Assembly: GCA_024398495.1 (NCBI GenBank)
Contig: JAKSJA010000009.1
Coordinates: 1-57,478, forward strand
Direction: 5' to 3'
Origin: Bacteroidaceae bacterium
GTDB lineage: Bacteria > Bacteroidota > Bacteroidia > Bacteroidales > Bacteroidaceae
Length of the DNA stretch: 57,478 nt
Shown here: positions 26,100 to 35,272 of the stretch, piece after piece
Position numbering within the stretch: the first letter of the stretch is position 1
Layout of the letters: each line of letters starts with the position of its first letter
Made by a program: the position numbers and the translations under genes
The notes under the pieces: model-generated
What the model was told of the DNA's origin: nothing
Database searches by the model: none
The model's input: only the letters and a program-made list of their open reading frames with translations

Positions 26100-26699
26100 T
26101 TATTTCTTGCGTGATTTCTTCTGCTTCTGTTGCGGAGACGTCACAATCTTCTCAAACCTGAAATTATTCAAGTCCAACTGTATCTTTCCATCAGTGAAAC
26201 GAGCCAAGTCATTGGCAACTTTTTCATCATCATTACCACCGAAATTCCATGTGTGCAGAGAACGTTTCATCTGATTTGCAGTACGCTCCACCAAGGCGTC
26301 ACGTTCCTCTCCATCTGGCATCTTCTTCAGAATGTTGAACAGATCTTCCAACAGATGTCCGTAATGACGTACCACGATGTTCTGCATCGGATATTTCAAA
26401 GGTGATGGTCTCTTCATGAAATCCTCACGTTTCGTCACAGGAAAAGGATAATCTATATCCAGTTCAAAGTTACTAATGATAGCCAGATGATTCCACAGTT
26501 TTTGTTTATAGTCTGCCGTCTGACGCAGATACGGATTCATCACATCCATAACGCTGACTATGTTGTGAGCACACGCTGTACGTTCTTCCTTCGTAGGTAA
26601 AGACTTACAGTAGTCCACCATCTTGTGAATATGTCTGCCGTACTCCGAGATTGTCAGTTTTTTTCTTTCGGTATTGTAATCCAAACCTTTGACATTCAT
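26100..26699 (-). CDS. DUF4290 family protein
   Basis: A Bacteroidota-restricted conserved protein of unknown function, about 199 aa from the ATG at 26699 (an ATG at 26708 is also open). The N-terminus GLDYNTERKKLTISEYGRHIH and the later NPYLRQTADYKQKLWNHL are hallmark segments, each conserved in the family. No membrane segment is seen, and the tail is Lys-rich (QQKQKKSRKK). It lies between tsaB and murA, a common arrangement in the phylum, so a link to translation or envelope growth is possible but unproven. Confidence 0.88.
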   Translation of the reverse strand: MNVKGLDYNTERKKLTISEYGRHIHKMVDYCKSLPTKEERTACAHNIVSVMDVMNPYLRQTADYKQKLWNHLAIISNFELDIDYPFPVTKREDFMKRPSPLKYPMQNIVVRHYGHLLEDLFNILKKMPDGEERDALVERTANQMKRSLHTWNFGGNDDEKVANDLARFTDGKIQLDLNNFRFEKIVTSPQQKQKKSRKK

Positions 26700-26714
26700 A
26701 TATATCACTTTTTA

Positions 26715-27413
26715 TTACAGTTTATTCTTTGATTTCACAGCCACGAATTCTTTGAGATAAAAAGGTTCAAAATACGCCACATCTTCAATTTGTCCGCGCA
26801 TCAAACGCTGTTCCGCCAGAGGCATCATGTTCTTTGCCAGAGGCACTATATTATCAAAAAAATGAGCATTGCTCACTCCACGTTCCTCTATGACTGCTCT
26901 GAACTTGTCACTGCCATTACCGAAGAAATATACATCGTGACCTTTCAGCAAGTCGCTGAACGAATACTCATTCAGCACCTCTGCACCAATCATCTTCACT
27001 GGTCGCAACGCTCTATCATAGACAGCAGTATATACCTCCATGCGGCGGGCATCAATCATAGGGCACAACAGAGCATTCTCCGGAATCTTCTCCCCCAACA
27101 ACAGAGGCACACACATTACCTCCAAAGTAGGCACACCGATGAGTTTTGCATTACGGCCATAGCACACACCTTTCGCTGTTGAAACCCCAATGCGCAGACC
27201 TGTATAGGAACCTGGGCCACAACTTACAGCAACAGCATCAACAGGGAGCATCTGAGAGTCAGCAAAAGCAATGGCATCCCTGACAAAACCACCAAGCACA
27301 GACGCATGGTTCGGACCTGTCATGTCTGACCTCTCAAAAAGGCATACACCATCATGAGAGTATGCAACACTGCAAACCTCTGTACTCGTCTCTATGTGTA
27401 ATACTGCTGCCAA
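26715..27413 (-). CDS. tsaB: tRNA threonylcarbamoyladenosine biosynthesis protein TsaB
   Basis: TsaB partners with TsaD and TsaE to install t6A at position 37 of ANN-reading tRNAs. The 232-aa protein has the ASKHA-fold N-terminus (LHIETSTEVCSVAY) and the family signature SCGPGSYTGLRIGVSTAKG near 64-82. It lacks the metal-binding His pair of TsaD, as expected for the non-catalytic partner. It is the first gene of the minus-strand run through rseP. Confidence 0.94.
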   Translation of the reverse strand: MAAVLHIETSTEVCSVAYSHDGVCLFERSDMTGPNHASVLGGFVRDAIAFADSQMLPVDAVAVSCGPGSYTGLRIGVSTAKGVCYGRNAKLIGVPTLEVMCVPLLLGEKIPENALLCPMIDARRMEVYTAVYDRALRPVKMIGAEVLNEYSFSDLLKGHDVYFFGNGSDKFRAVIEERGVSNAHFFDNIVPLAKNMMPLAEQRLMRGQIEDVAYFEPFYLKEFVAVKSKNKL

Positions 27414-27440
27414 TGTACCAATTTCCGATTATATATCTAT

Positions 27441-27460
27441 AATTGAAATGTATTTCAATT
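27441..27460. promoter_or_regulatory. 9-bp inverted repeat in the tsaB leader
   Basis: AATTGAAAT and ATTTCAATT flank a 2-nt spacer and pair perfectly. The site lies between the tsaB -7 box and its ATG, so it could be an operator or an RNA hairpin near the ribosome site. Both readings are speculative. Confidence 0.4.
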
Positions 27461-27469
27461 TTTAGTTTG

Positions 27470-27477
27470 CAAAAGTA
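27470..27477 (-). promoter_or_regulatory. Candidate -7 box for the tsaB operon
   Basis: CAAAAGTA on the plus strand reads TACTTTTG on the minus strand, matching TAnnTTTG, 57 nt upstream of the tsaB ATG. No good -33 element is seen. Confidence 0.45.
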
Positions 27478-27540
27478 CTAATAATTTGTGACTTGTAGTC
27501 TTTATACACCATTATTTTTTATGCATTTATCTTTTTTTAT

Positions 27541-27548
27541 TACTTTTG
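27541..27548 (+). promoter_or_regulatory. Candidate -7 box for yicC-gmk-nadD
   Basis: TACTTTTG matches TAnnTTTG and would give a leader of about 23 nt before the ATG at 27578. The -33 position holds only a T run, so support is moderate. Confidence 0.5.
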
Positions 27549-27577
27549 TACCGCGAAAAACAAAACATAAACAAACA

Positions 27578-28453
27578 ATGATCCTCTCCATGACAGGTTA
27601 CGGAAAGACAACCGTAACACATAAAGACAAGAAAATAAACATAGAGATAAAATCTCTTAACAGTAAGGCCATGGACCTTTCTGTCCGCATCGCACCTATC
27701 TACCGCGAAAAAGAAATGGAGATAAGGAAAGCCATTGCCGACAATCTCGAAAGAGGAAAGATAGACCTCGCCATATGGGTCACACAGGAAAACGGAACAA
27801 ATGCCGTACCCATCAACGTAGCACTTGTCGAAAACTACTACCAGCAGATAAAGAATATCATATCTGAACATAACATACCCGAACCAAACAACTGGATGTC
27901 ACTCCTCACACGCATGCCTGATGTCCTCACCAAGACAGAAGAGGAAGTTCTCGACGAAGAGGAGTGGACAGTTGTCTACGAGGGCATACAAACAACGATA
28001 CAACATCTCACAGACTTCCGCAGACAGGAAGGCAGAGCACTCGAGAAAAAATTCTCTGAGAAGATAGACAACATCGAACGACTCCTAGCAAGCATAGAGC
28101 CATACGAAAAAAGCCGCGTTGAAAAGATAAAACAACGCCTCATAGAGTCACTATCACAGATAAAGGAAGTGGAATACGATCAGAACAGACTCGAACAGGA
28201 GCTCATATATTACATCGAGAAACTTGATATCAGCGAAGAGAAGCAACGACTCGCCAATCATCTCAAATACTTCCGCGAAACAATGAGAGACGGAGCATCC
28301 CAAGGTAAAAAACTCGGTTTCATAGCACAAGAAATGGGACGTGAGATCAACACAACTGGATCCAAGAGCAACAACGCAGAAATGCAAAACATCGTCGTCA
28401 TGATGAAAGACGAACTCGAGCAGATAAAAGAACAGGTCCTCAACGTAATGTAA
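27578..28453 (+). CDS. yicC: YicC family endoribonuclease
   Basis: YicC-type proteins are RNases linked to small-RNA turnover in E. coli. From the ATG at 27578 the protein is 291 aa and begins with the invariant MILSMTGYGK; the frame is open upstream to 27488 but that stretch is promoter DNA. Other family blocks are KSLNSKAMDLSVRIAP (about 24-39), RQEGRALEK near 185, and the C-terminal DUF1732 signature EMGREINTTGSKSNNAEM. Cotranscription with gmk, as here, is widespread in bacteria. Confidence 0.93.
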   Translation: MILSMTGYGKTTVTHKDKKINIEIKSLNSKAMDLSVRIAPIYREKEMEIRKAIADNLERGKIDLAIWVTQENGTNAVPINVALVENYYQQIKNIISEHNIPEPNNWMSLLTRMPDVLTKTEEEVLDEEEWTVVYEGIQTTIQHLTDFRRQEGRALEKKFSEKIDNIERLLASIEPYEKSRVEKIKQRLIESLSQIKEVEYDQNRLEQELIYYIEKLDISEEKQRLANHLKYFRETMRDGASQGKKLGFIAQEMGREINTTGSKSNNAEMQNIVVMMKDELEQIKEQVLNVM

Positions 28454-28487
28454 TGCAAACAATTAAACGTACAAAACATAATACAAT

Positions 28488-29054
28488 ATGCAAGGCAAAC
28501 TATTAATCTTCGCAGCACCATCAGGAGCGGGAAAGTCAACCATAGTAAACTTCCTAATGCATCAAGGACTGAACTGCCATTTTTCAGTATCTACCACCAC
28601 ACGCAAACGCCGTGGAACAGAACAAGACGGAGTTGATTATTTCTTCATCACAAAAGAAGAATTTCAGAAACACATCATAATGAACGATTTCATCGAATAC
28701 GAAGAAGTGTATAGCGAAACTTTTTACGGAACACTCAAATCACAGGTAGAAGCACAGTTGGCACGCGGTGAAAACGTCATTTTTGATGTAGATGTAAATG
28801 GTGGTATGGCAATAAAGAAGTTCTATGGCGACAGAGCACTGTCAGTATTCATCATGCCGCCAAGTAAGGAAGAACTCACACACCGTCTACTCACACGCGG
28901 CACAGACGAGTATGGAGTGATAGAAGAACGAATGAAACGTGTTGACTACGAAATATCACAAGCCAACAACTTTGATCAAGTCGTCGTCAACGACAACCTC
29001 GAGCAGGCAGAACATAAAGTCATTGAACTGGTACAAGACTTCCTCAATAAATAA
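28488..29054 (+). CDS. gmk: Guanylate kinase
   Basis: Gmk phosphorylates GMP to GDP using ATP. The 188-aa protein has the P-loop APSGAGKST (about 8-16), the GMP-binding block STTTRKRRGTEQDGVDYFF (about 36-54) and FIEYEEVYSETFYGT (about 69-83). The length is typical. Its stop codon overlaps the nadD start (TAATG), which implies coupled translation. Confidence 0.96.
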   Translation: MQGKLLIFAAPSGAGKSTIVNFLMHQGLNCHFSVSTTTRKRRGTEQDGVDYFFITKEEFQKHIIMNDFIEYEEVYSETFYGTLKSQVEAQLARGENVIFDVDVNGGMAIKKFYGDRALSVFIMPPSKEELTHRLLTRGTDEYGVIEERMKRVDYEISQANNFDQVVVNDNLEQAEHKVIELVQDFLNK

Positions 29055-29710
29055 TGCGTCTTGGGATTTTCGGCGGGACATTCAATCCCATACACATAGG
29101 ACACATCCAACTGGCAAAAGCCTTTATTAAACAGGCATATCTCGATGCCCTATGGTTCATTGTATCACCGATGAATCCGTTCAAAAAAGATGATACTCTA
29201 CTCGCTGACTCTATGCGCCTTGAGATGACACGCTTGTCCATCTCCGACGCGTTCCACGACAATACAAATGTCCAAGCCTCCGACTACGAGTTCCATCTGA
29301 CACGCCCGTCATACATGATCAACACTCTCGAAGAGATATGCCGTGACAACCCACACTACGAACCCATACTCCTCATCGGCGAAGACAATTGGCAACGCTT
29401 CCCACAATGGTACAGGTCCGATGACATACTCGCACACTATCCCATCTATGTCTATCCACGACAAGGAAACAAGTCAAGGACACGATTAAGCGAAAGCAAA
29501 GTAATGCCTATATTAACTCTGCCGAATATGAGCAAGATCGAGCGTAGTTCAATAAGTCAACAGGCCAACCCGAAACTAATTTCCGCGCCTCTTTATGATA
29601 TAAGCAGTACACAGATACGCCGTATGGTACGAAAAGGCAAGGACATCACCGCCCTTGTCACCCCGTCCGTAGCAGCATATATCAACGCGCACCACCTCTA
29701 CCAAGACTAG
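29054..29710 (+). CDS. nadD: Nicotinate-nucleotide adenylyltransferase
   Basis: NadD makes deamido-NAD from nicotinate mononucleotide and ATP. The 218-aa protein has the nucleotidyltransferase start GIFGGTFNPIHIGH with the HxGH-type motif and the C-terminal ISSTQIRR motif (ISxTxIR). The internal segment SPMNPFKKDD is also conserved. It ends a three-gene operon with yicC and gmk, after which a weak hairpin, TAGTGG…CCACTA (29714-29737), may terminate transcription. Confidence 0.95.
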   Translation: MRLGIFGGTFNPIHIGHIQLAKAFIKQAYLDALWFIVSPMNPFKKDDTLLADSMRLEMTRLSISDAFHDNTNVQASDYEFHLTRPSYMINTLEEICRDNPHYEPILLIGEDNWQRFPQWYRSDDILAHYPIYVYPRQGNKSRTRLSESKVMPILTLPNMSKIERSSISQQANPKLISAPLYDISSTQIRRMVRKGKDITALVTPSVAAYINAHHLYQD

Positions 29711-29815
29711 TTTTAGTGGAAAATATATTTACCACTACCACAAGAATATATATTTGTTTCTTTTCGAATCATTCATAATTAACTTATCTAAATTTAAAGA
29801 AGATTTAGTTTTTCT

Positions 29816-29846
29816 ATTGATTTGCGTTATAATAGTATTATCTTTG
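29816..29846 (+). promoter_or_regulatory. Bacteroidota-type promoter for recO
   Basis: ATTG at 29816-29819, a 19-nt spacer and TATCTTTG at 29839-29846 resemble the consensus, with one change in the -33 box. Transcription would start near 29853, only about 12 nt before the ATG. Confidence 0.6.
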
Positions 29847-29864
29847 TAAATCATTATTGGAGAT

Positions 29865-30440
29865 ATGATTTGCTCAAAAGCGGTAATAATTGGTAGTGTA
29901 AAATATGGCGATAATTCGTCTATCATAACACTCTTTACACGTGAGGCGGGAATGGTGTCGTTCATGTGCAGAAGGAAACTGCATCTGTTACCAATGAGTA
30001 TCGTAGAGGTATGTTTTGAGAATAGACATAACAAACGTATCCAATATTTCAAAGATATAAAGCTGATTACACCTTTTATTGGGCTTGCTGAACATCCATA
30101 CAAGATGACAATAGTGATGTTTCTGGCGGAGGTTTTGCGTTACGCTCTACGTGAGGAAAAGGAAAGTGCTGATGTTTTTGATTATATAGAAAAGGAAATG
30201 TCTTGGCTTGATGTAGCAGAAAATGAATTTTCCAGTTTTCACATCACATTTCTTACAAACATCCTAAAATTTCTTGGGTACAATCCAGAATTTGATACAT
30301 CAATAACGAAAGAACCTCGGCTTATGAATCACAATGAGCGAAATCATCATACCGAGATTCTGATGGACTATTATCGTCAACACCTGCCATCATTTCCTGC
30401 GATAAAATCGCTGGAAGTGCTAAAAGGTATCTTCAGCTGA
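29865..30440 (+). CDS. recO: DNA repair protein RecO, unusually short
   Basis: RecO loads RecA on gapped DNA together with RecR. The N-terminal OB fold (KAVIIGSVKYGDNSSIITLFTREAG, with family-typical spacing), the FLAEVLRYALREE segment and the C-terminal end YYRQHLPSFPAIKSLEVLKGIFS-like match Bacteroidota RecO. At 191 aa it is about 45-50 residues shorter than usual. The missing part lies mainly between FLGYNPEFDT and ILMDYYRQHL, where relatives carry an extra helical segment. The frame is clean, so this looks like a compact variant, not a frameshift. Its end overlaps the convergent ftsZ by 8 nt. Confidence 0.85.
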   Translation: MICSKAVIIGSVKYGDNSSIITLFTREAGMVSFMCRRKLHLLPMSIVEVCFENRHNKRIQYFKDIKLITPFIGLAEHPYKMTIVMFLAEVLRYALREEKESADVFDYIEKEMSWLDVAENEFSSFHITFLTNILKFLGYNPEFDTSITKEPRLMNHNERNHHTEILMDYYRQHLPSFPAIKSLEVLKGIFS

Positions 30441-31731
30441 AGATATCTCCTTCAAGCGGAACATTACTTTTCATTGATGATATTTTCTGTATCCCTTTCA
30501 AGTCATCAAGTGTACGTTTGAAAGTTGGTGTATCATCAATCTGCTGGATGACTTCATCATTGTCAATGTCCATATCTGTGAAGATAAACAGTTTCGGCAG
30601 GCGTTTATGTGGTGCTGTCGGCTCTGTTCCATAATAATGAAGGCGACGCTCACGACGTTTGATGTCTTCCTGCTCAATTTCTGCACGGTTTGTAACCTCT
30701 TCCTGTGACAGTTTGCGATTATGTTCGGCCATGCCGGATATACTGTCAAGTCCATAGCCAGTTGCAATAATTGTGACCTTGACTTTTTGTCCAAGGTTGG
30801 TATCTACTGCCAGTCCCCACTTTATCTCAAAGTCATGGAACTTAGACATAAACTCATGAACATCCGTCATATCTTCCATTGTAAGGCCATTAGTGTAATT
30901 AGTATCATTACTAAAAAGTATGGAGAGAAGTATTTTCTTAGAAGAGAAAATATCATTATCATTAAGCAATGGAGAATTCAGCGCATCTTCTATTGCCATT
31001 TTGACACGTCTATCGCCCTCACCATATCCCGTACTCATAATAGCTACACCGCCATCTTTCAGAACTGTCTTTACATCGTTGAAATCGAGGTTTATCAACC
31101 CATGAACAGTTATTATCTCAGCAATACTCTTTGCAGCTATTGACAGAGTATCATCTGCTTTTGCAAAGGCATCCATGACAGATAACCGCGGATATATCTC
31201 ACGCAGACGTTCATTGTTAATGACAAGCATTGCATCAACATTCTTCGACATTGCATCAACACCGTCAAGAGCCTGATCTATCTTCTTTTCACCTTCAAAG
31301 AAAAACGGGATTGTTACAATACCAACTGTAAGGATATTCATTTCCCTCGATATCCTTGCAATGACAGGTGCAGCACCTGTTCCTGTACCTCCACCCATGC
31401 CGGCTGTGATAAATACCATCTTGGTTCCATCGTTGAGCATATTCCTTATTGCATCTTCACTTTCAAGAGCGGCGTCCCTTGCCTTTTCCGGTTTGTTCCC
31501 TGCACCCAGTCCTTCTGAACCCAACTGAATCTTTACTGGCACTTGTGAATCATTGAGTGCCTGATTGTCAGTGTTGCACAATACGAAAGATACATCATGG
31601 ATACCTTCACGATACATGTGATTTACAGCATTACCACCGCCACCTCCGACACCTATTACCTTAATGATGCTATGTTTATTATCAGAACCGCCAAAGTCGA
31701 GAATATTCGGTATATTGTTATTATTTTCCAT
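30433..31731 (-). CDS. ftsZ: Cell division GTPase FtsZ
   Basis: FtsZ polymerises into the Z-ring. The 432-aa protein has the tubulin signature GGGTGTG (in AGMGGGTGTGAAPV, about 113-126) and the N-terminal GVGGGGGNAVNHM nucleotide-binding turn. The GTPase and activation domains end near 330. A charged linker of about 70 residues follows, and TPTFKR near 402-407 may be the C-terminal interaction peptide, although 25 more residues follow it. It is the last gene of the dcw cluster and ends convergently with recO. Confidence 0.97.
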   Translation of the reverse strand: MENNNNIPNILDFGGSDNKHSIIKVIGVGGGGGNAVNHMYREGIHDVSFVLCNTDNQALNDSQVPVKIQLGSEGLGAGNKPEKARDAALESEDAIRNMLNDGTKMVFITAGMGGGTGTGAAPVIARISREMNILTVGIVTIPFFFEGEKKIDQALDGVDAMSKNVDAMLVINNERLREIYPRLSVMDAFAKADDTLSIAAKSIAEIITVHGLINLDFNDVKTVLKDGGVAIMSTGYGEGDRRVKMAIEDALNSPLLNDNDIFSSKKILLSILFSNDTNYTNGLTMEDMTDVHEFMSKFHDFEIKWGLAVDTNLGQKVKVTIIATGYGLDSISGMAEHNRKLSQEEVTNRAEIEQEDIKRRERRLHYYGTEPTAPHKRLPKLFIFTDMDIDNDEVIQQIDDTPTFKRTLDDLKGIQKISSMKSNVPLEGDIFS

Positions 31732-31775
31732 AATATGTTATTTTCTGATTTTAGTCTGTATCATTATACTATTTA

Positions 31776-33137
31776 TTATTCATCTTCAAGAATTTTCTTA
31801 AAGAAGTTACTTACATGTTTCATGACACCCTTCTTTTGAGTCGTATCAGTTATTGTATTGGTTCCATTTTCCTTTTTTTCCTCTCCAAATTCAACATTTA
31901 TGTCACTGTCAATATTGTTCACATCTGTGTCATCAGCATCAACTGGTGATTCCTGAATAGGATTTTGGAAAAGATCATTAGGATCAAGATCATCTCCCGC
32001 ACAATTGTCCTTTCCATTGATCATAATACCCAGAATCGTATTCAGAGTGGAATTCTTAAGGTCGTCACTCTCTATCTTCGTCAGTACAGGTGCGGAGATG
32101 GTCTTTGCAATACGTATCTTATAACCACGAATCATCTCTGCAAATTTCTCCGTAATATGCTTTAGATTAGAGCCTCCACCTGTCAGAATAAATCCACAGG
32201 AAAGCTTACCTTCGTATTCAGAAGGAATCTGGGCTTTGATATTTTCTATTATCTCTGTAAGACGTGCTTCGACAATATCGGCAAATGTCTGACTGTTGAC
32301 AGTACGTTCATCGTCTATAGGATAAGTATCTTCTTCATCCATTTCTGAAGAGTTATAATGTGCATCTGCATGAGCTAATTTCAGACGCTCTGCATCATTC
32401 TCATCCATATTGAGGAATGCAATATCTTTAGTGATGTTGTTACTGCCGATGGGAATGACAACAAGATGACGCAGTATGCTTTTGTAGTAAATGGATATTG
32501 TTGTAGTACTTGCTCCCATATCTACAAGAATACATCCAAGTCGTTTCTCCTGATCAGTAAGTATCACATCTGCCAATGCCAATGGTGCAAGTACTATCTC
32601 CGTTGAAGGTACACGTGCGGCAGAAAAACATCTGTTTATGCTGGCGTAGAATGACTTACGTACTACAATATTAAGGAACGTCCCTTCGAAATGCAAACAC
32701 TCTATACCCACAGGATCTGACTGATACTGATTGTCCACTTTATATTCCTGAACGGAGACATCAAGAATTTCACGATTAGGGTATGATGTAGCACGGTTTG
32801 TATCCATGATTCCATCTACCATCGCCTGTGTAATCTTGGTGGGCTCTGCAAACTCACTATCAACAGTTTCCAGCAGTCCATGTACGGACTGGCCTCCAAT
32901 GCCGACATACACCTTTTTGATTTTCACCTTCAACTGACTTGACAACTGAGTTACAACACGCTGAATTGCGTCCGTTGTCTTGTCAATGTTGTACACATAT
33001 CCTTTGCGGATAAACTGCGAAGAATCTTCCTGAACTAAAGACAATATGTTAATACTGCCGTCAGCATTTTTCTTGCCTGCAATTCCTCTAATATGTGAAG
33101 AACCGAGTTCAATGGCAACTACAAAATCTTTTGTCAT
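31776..33137 (-). CDS. ftsA: Cell division protein FtsA
   Basis: An actin-like ATPase that anchors FtsZ to the membrane. The 453-aa protein has the phosphate-1 segment VAIELGSSHIRGIAG (about 6-20), the SHS2/1C domain near 85-165 and the phosphate-2 segment CILVDMGASTTTISIY. The C-terminus KKGVMKHVSNFFKKILEDE-type stretch is an amphipathic helix suited to membrane binding, preceded by an acidic linker of about 50 residues. It lies 44 nt upstream of ftsZ. Confidence 0.95.
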   Translation of the reverse strand: MTKDFVVAIELGSSHIRGIAGKKNADGSINILSLVQEDSSQFIRKGYVYNIDKTTDAIQRVVTQLSSQLKVKIKKVYVGIGGQSVHGLLETVDSEFAEPTKITQAMVDGIMDTNRATSYPNREILDVSVQEYKVDNQYQSDPVGIECLHFEGTFLNIVVRKSFYASINRCFSAARVPSTEIVLAPLALADVILTDQEKRLGCILVDMGASTTTISIYYKSILRHLVVIPIGSNNITKDIAFLNMDENDAERLKLAHADAHYNSSEMDEEDTYPIDDERTVNSQTFADIVEARLTEIIENIKAQIPSEYEGKLSCGFILTGGGSNLKHITEKFAEMIRGYKIRIAKTISAPVLTKIESDDLKNSTLNTILGIMINGKDNCAGDDLDPNDLFQNPIQESPVDADDTDVNNIDSDINVEFGEEKKENGTNTITDTTQKKGVMKHVSNFFKKILEDE

Positions 33138-33148
33138 ATATATTGTTT

Positions 33149-33904
33149 TTATTTATTTTTCTTACATACAATCTGGTTTGGGATATCCACAGATATCACT
33201 GAATATTTGTTCCATCCGATGTCATTGAGCGCGTACAAATAGAATTTTCGTAACCGTTCTAATTTTTTTTCAACTCCTTTTGGCTGTCCGAAGAAGATGA
33301 CGTGCTCACCAACACGTGGTATCATCTCAATGTCATTATTCGGCAACACATTTATCTGTTCTATCTGATTTTTCCAAAAACTATCATGTACTATATAATT
33401 CCCTATTTTCGTGAGATACCGACGTGCATACATCTTGGTTATGTGCCCAGTTGCAACAATCAAATCGGTAGGATACTGATTTCTAAAAATGGCTTCACCA
33501 CATTCGTCAAGATAATAGTCTTCACCAGTATCGCTCTTTATACGCATTACTGCCGTACGTTGTGTAATGTCAACATTTATAGCTCCTGATACAGTACGAT
33601 AGCATTCGGCATCATGGATAAGAGTATTCGCCTGTAAATAATCTTCAATAGTCCTTGTGTTTATGCCACTCAAGGGTTTGCCAAGAGGATACAGGTTACG
33701 TGTTTCCAACATTGCTTTAATATCTCCAGCAGAAAGAAAGTTATCCGTTACATTGTCTGATATGGTTATATTCACCGTCTGACATACTGGATTTTTCAAT
33801 TTCATCGGTAGTTTTAGTGCAAACATAATGAAAAAGAGGCAGATCAATAGAACTGTATCTAAGACGATATAAACGACTTTATGTAACGTGCTCTTACTCA
33901 TCAT
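33149..33904 (-). CDS. ftsQ: Cell division protein FtsQ
   Basis: A bitopic membrane protein that links cytoplasmic and periplasmic division proteins through FtsB and FtsL. The 251-aa product has a short cytoplasmic N-terminus, one TM helix (about 9-29), and a periplasmic POTRA/FtsQ region. Sequence conservation is low, as is normal for FtsQ in this phylum, so the call leans on size, topology and position between murC and ftsA. Its start abuts the murC stop with a 1-nt overlap. Confidence 0.88.
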   Translation of the reverse strand: MMSKSTLHKVVYIVLDTVLLICLFFIMFALKLPMKLKNPVCQTVNITISDNVTDNFLSAGDIKAMLETRNLYPLGKPLSGINTRTIEDYLQANTLIHDAECYRTVSGAINVDITQRTAVMRIKSDTGEDYYLDECGEAIFRNQYPTDLIVATGHITKMYARRYLTKIGNYIVHDSFWKNQIEQINVLPNNDIEMIPRVGEHVIFFGQPKGVEKKLERLRKFYLYALNDIGWNKYSVISVDIPNQIVCKKNK

Positions 33905-35265
33905 TACTTTCTTTTAAGTATTTCTGTCAATACTGGTACCTGATTGTCCAGATCACCAGCACCAAGAACTACCAAAACATCAAAATCCCTGCTACGTACT
34001 ACATCTTGTATCTCATCTTTAGAACACATCATCTTCTTTACATTCGGAGATAAATTATCATAGATAAGTTTTGATGTAACACCTGGTATTGGATTCTCAC
34101 GTGCAGGATATATATCCAAAAGTATTACTTCATCAAACAGACTCAACGAGTCAGCAAAGTCCTTATAAAAATCGCGTGTGCGCGTATACAAATGAGGTTG
34201 AAATATGGCTGTTACTGTTCGTCTGTCATATACCTCTTTCAAACTTTTTGCACTCTGATAGATCTCTTTAGGATGATGAGCATAGTCACTAAGGAAAACA
34301 AGTTTGTCTGATTTTATCTTGAAATCAAAACGACGATCGACACCTTCAAACGTAGCCATTCCTGAACGTATTTCATCTGCTGTACAACCACTTAACTGGC
34401 ACATTGCCATGGCACCGATTCCATTATCTATATTGATAGGGATTGGCTGTCCAAGGCAAATGTCTTTTATCGTTTCAATGGGAGATATGAAATCAAACGA
34501 TATATTACCATTCTCAATGATAATGTTCTCTGCATGGAAATCACCTTCATCACGTCCGTATGTATAGACAGTGACACCATCCTGTACGTCTGCTTTCATC
34601 TCTAATCCTACATGTTGGATCAATGTACCACCTGGCTGAATGAGAGTAGTATAATGACGGAAACTGTCAAGGTATGCCTCTTTATTGCCATATATATCTA
34701 AATGGTCAGGATCGGTAGAAGTGATGACTGAAATATAAGGACGTAACCAATGAAAAGAACGATCGAATTCATCGGCTTCAATGACAACAAAATTACTATC
34801 ACTCAAGATATAATTCGTACCATAATTTTTTGAGATGCCTCCAAGGAAAGCATTACAATCAAGATGACTCTCATGCATTATGTGAGCAGCCATAGTGGAT
34901 GTTGTAGTCTTTCCGTGAGTACCTGCCACGCATAAACCTTTATTCGATTTTGTCAGTTCTCCCAACACCTGAGCACGTTTTTTTATATCAAAACCTTCTT
35001 TCCGAAAAAACAACAACTCCTTATGTGCAGCAGGAATGGCAGGAGTATATACAACAAGGGTAGAATCCTTTTCTTTACATTCAACAGGAATCTTCTCCAC
35101 ATCCTCATCGTAATGAATGATCATGCCCTCATCTTCCAATGTACGTGTAAGGTCGGATGGGGTCTTATCATAACCTGCAACAACAAGTTTCTTTTTCAGG
35201 AAATAACGCGCTATGGCACTCATCCCAATACCACCTGCACCGATGAAATATACTGCTTTTATCAT
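33904..35265 (-). CDS. murC: UDP-N-acetylmuramate--L-alanine ligase
   Basis: MurC adds L-Ala to UDP-MurNAc with ATP. The 453-aa protein starts with the Rossmann turn GAGGIGMSAIA, has the ATP-binding P-loop GTHGKTTTSTM (about 113-123), ADEFDRSFHWL, and the DYAHHPKEI motif of Mur ligases (about 325-333). It sits between murG and ftsQ in standard dcw order. Confidence 0.97.
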   Translation of the reverse strand: MIKAVYFIGAGGIGMSAIARYFLKKKLVVAGYDKTPSDLTRTLEDEGMIIHYDEDVEKIPVECKEKDSTLVVYTPAIPAAHKELLFFRKEGFDIKKRAQVLGELTKSNKGLCVAGTHGKTTTSTMAAHIMHESHLDCNAFLGGISKNYGTNYILSDSNFVVIEADEFDRSFHWLRPYISVITSTDPDHLDIYGNKEAYLDSFRHYTTLIQPGGTLIQHVGLEMKADVQDGVTVYTYGRDEGDFHAENIIIENGNISFDFISPIETIKDICLGQPIPINIDNGIGAMAMCQLSGCTADEIRSGMATFEGVDRRFDFKIKSDKLVFLSDYAHHPKEIYQSAKSLKEVYDRRTVTAIFQPHLYTRTRDFYKDFADSLSLFDEVILLDIYPARENPIPGVTSKLIYDNLSPNVKKMMCSKDEIQDVVRSRDFDVLVVLGAGDLDNQVPVLTEILKRK

Positions 35266-35272
35266 GTCTGTC

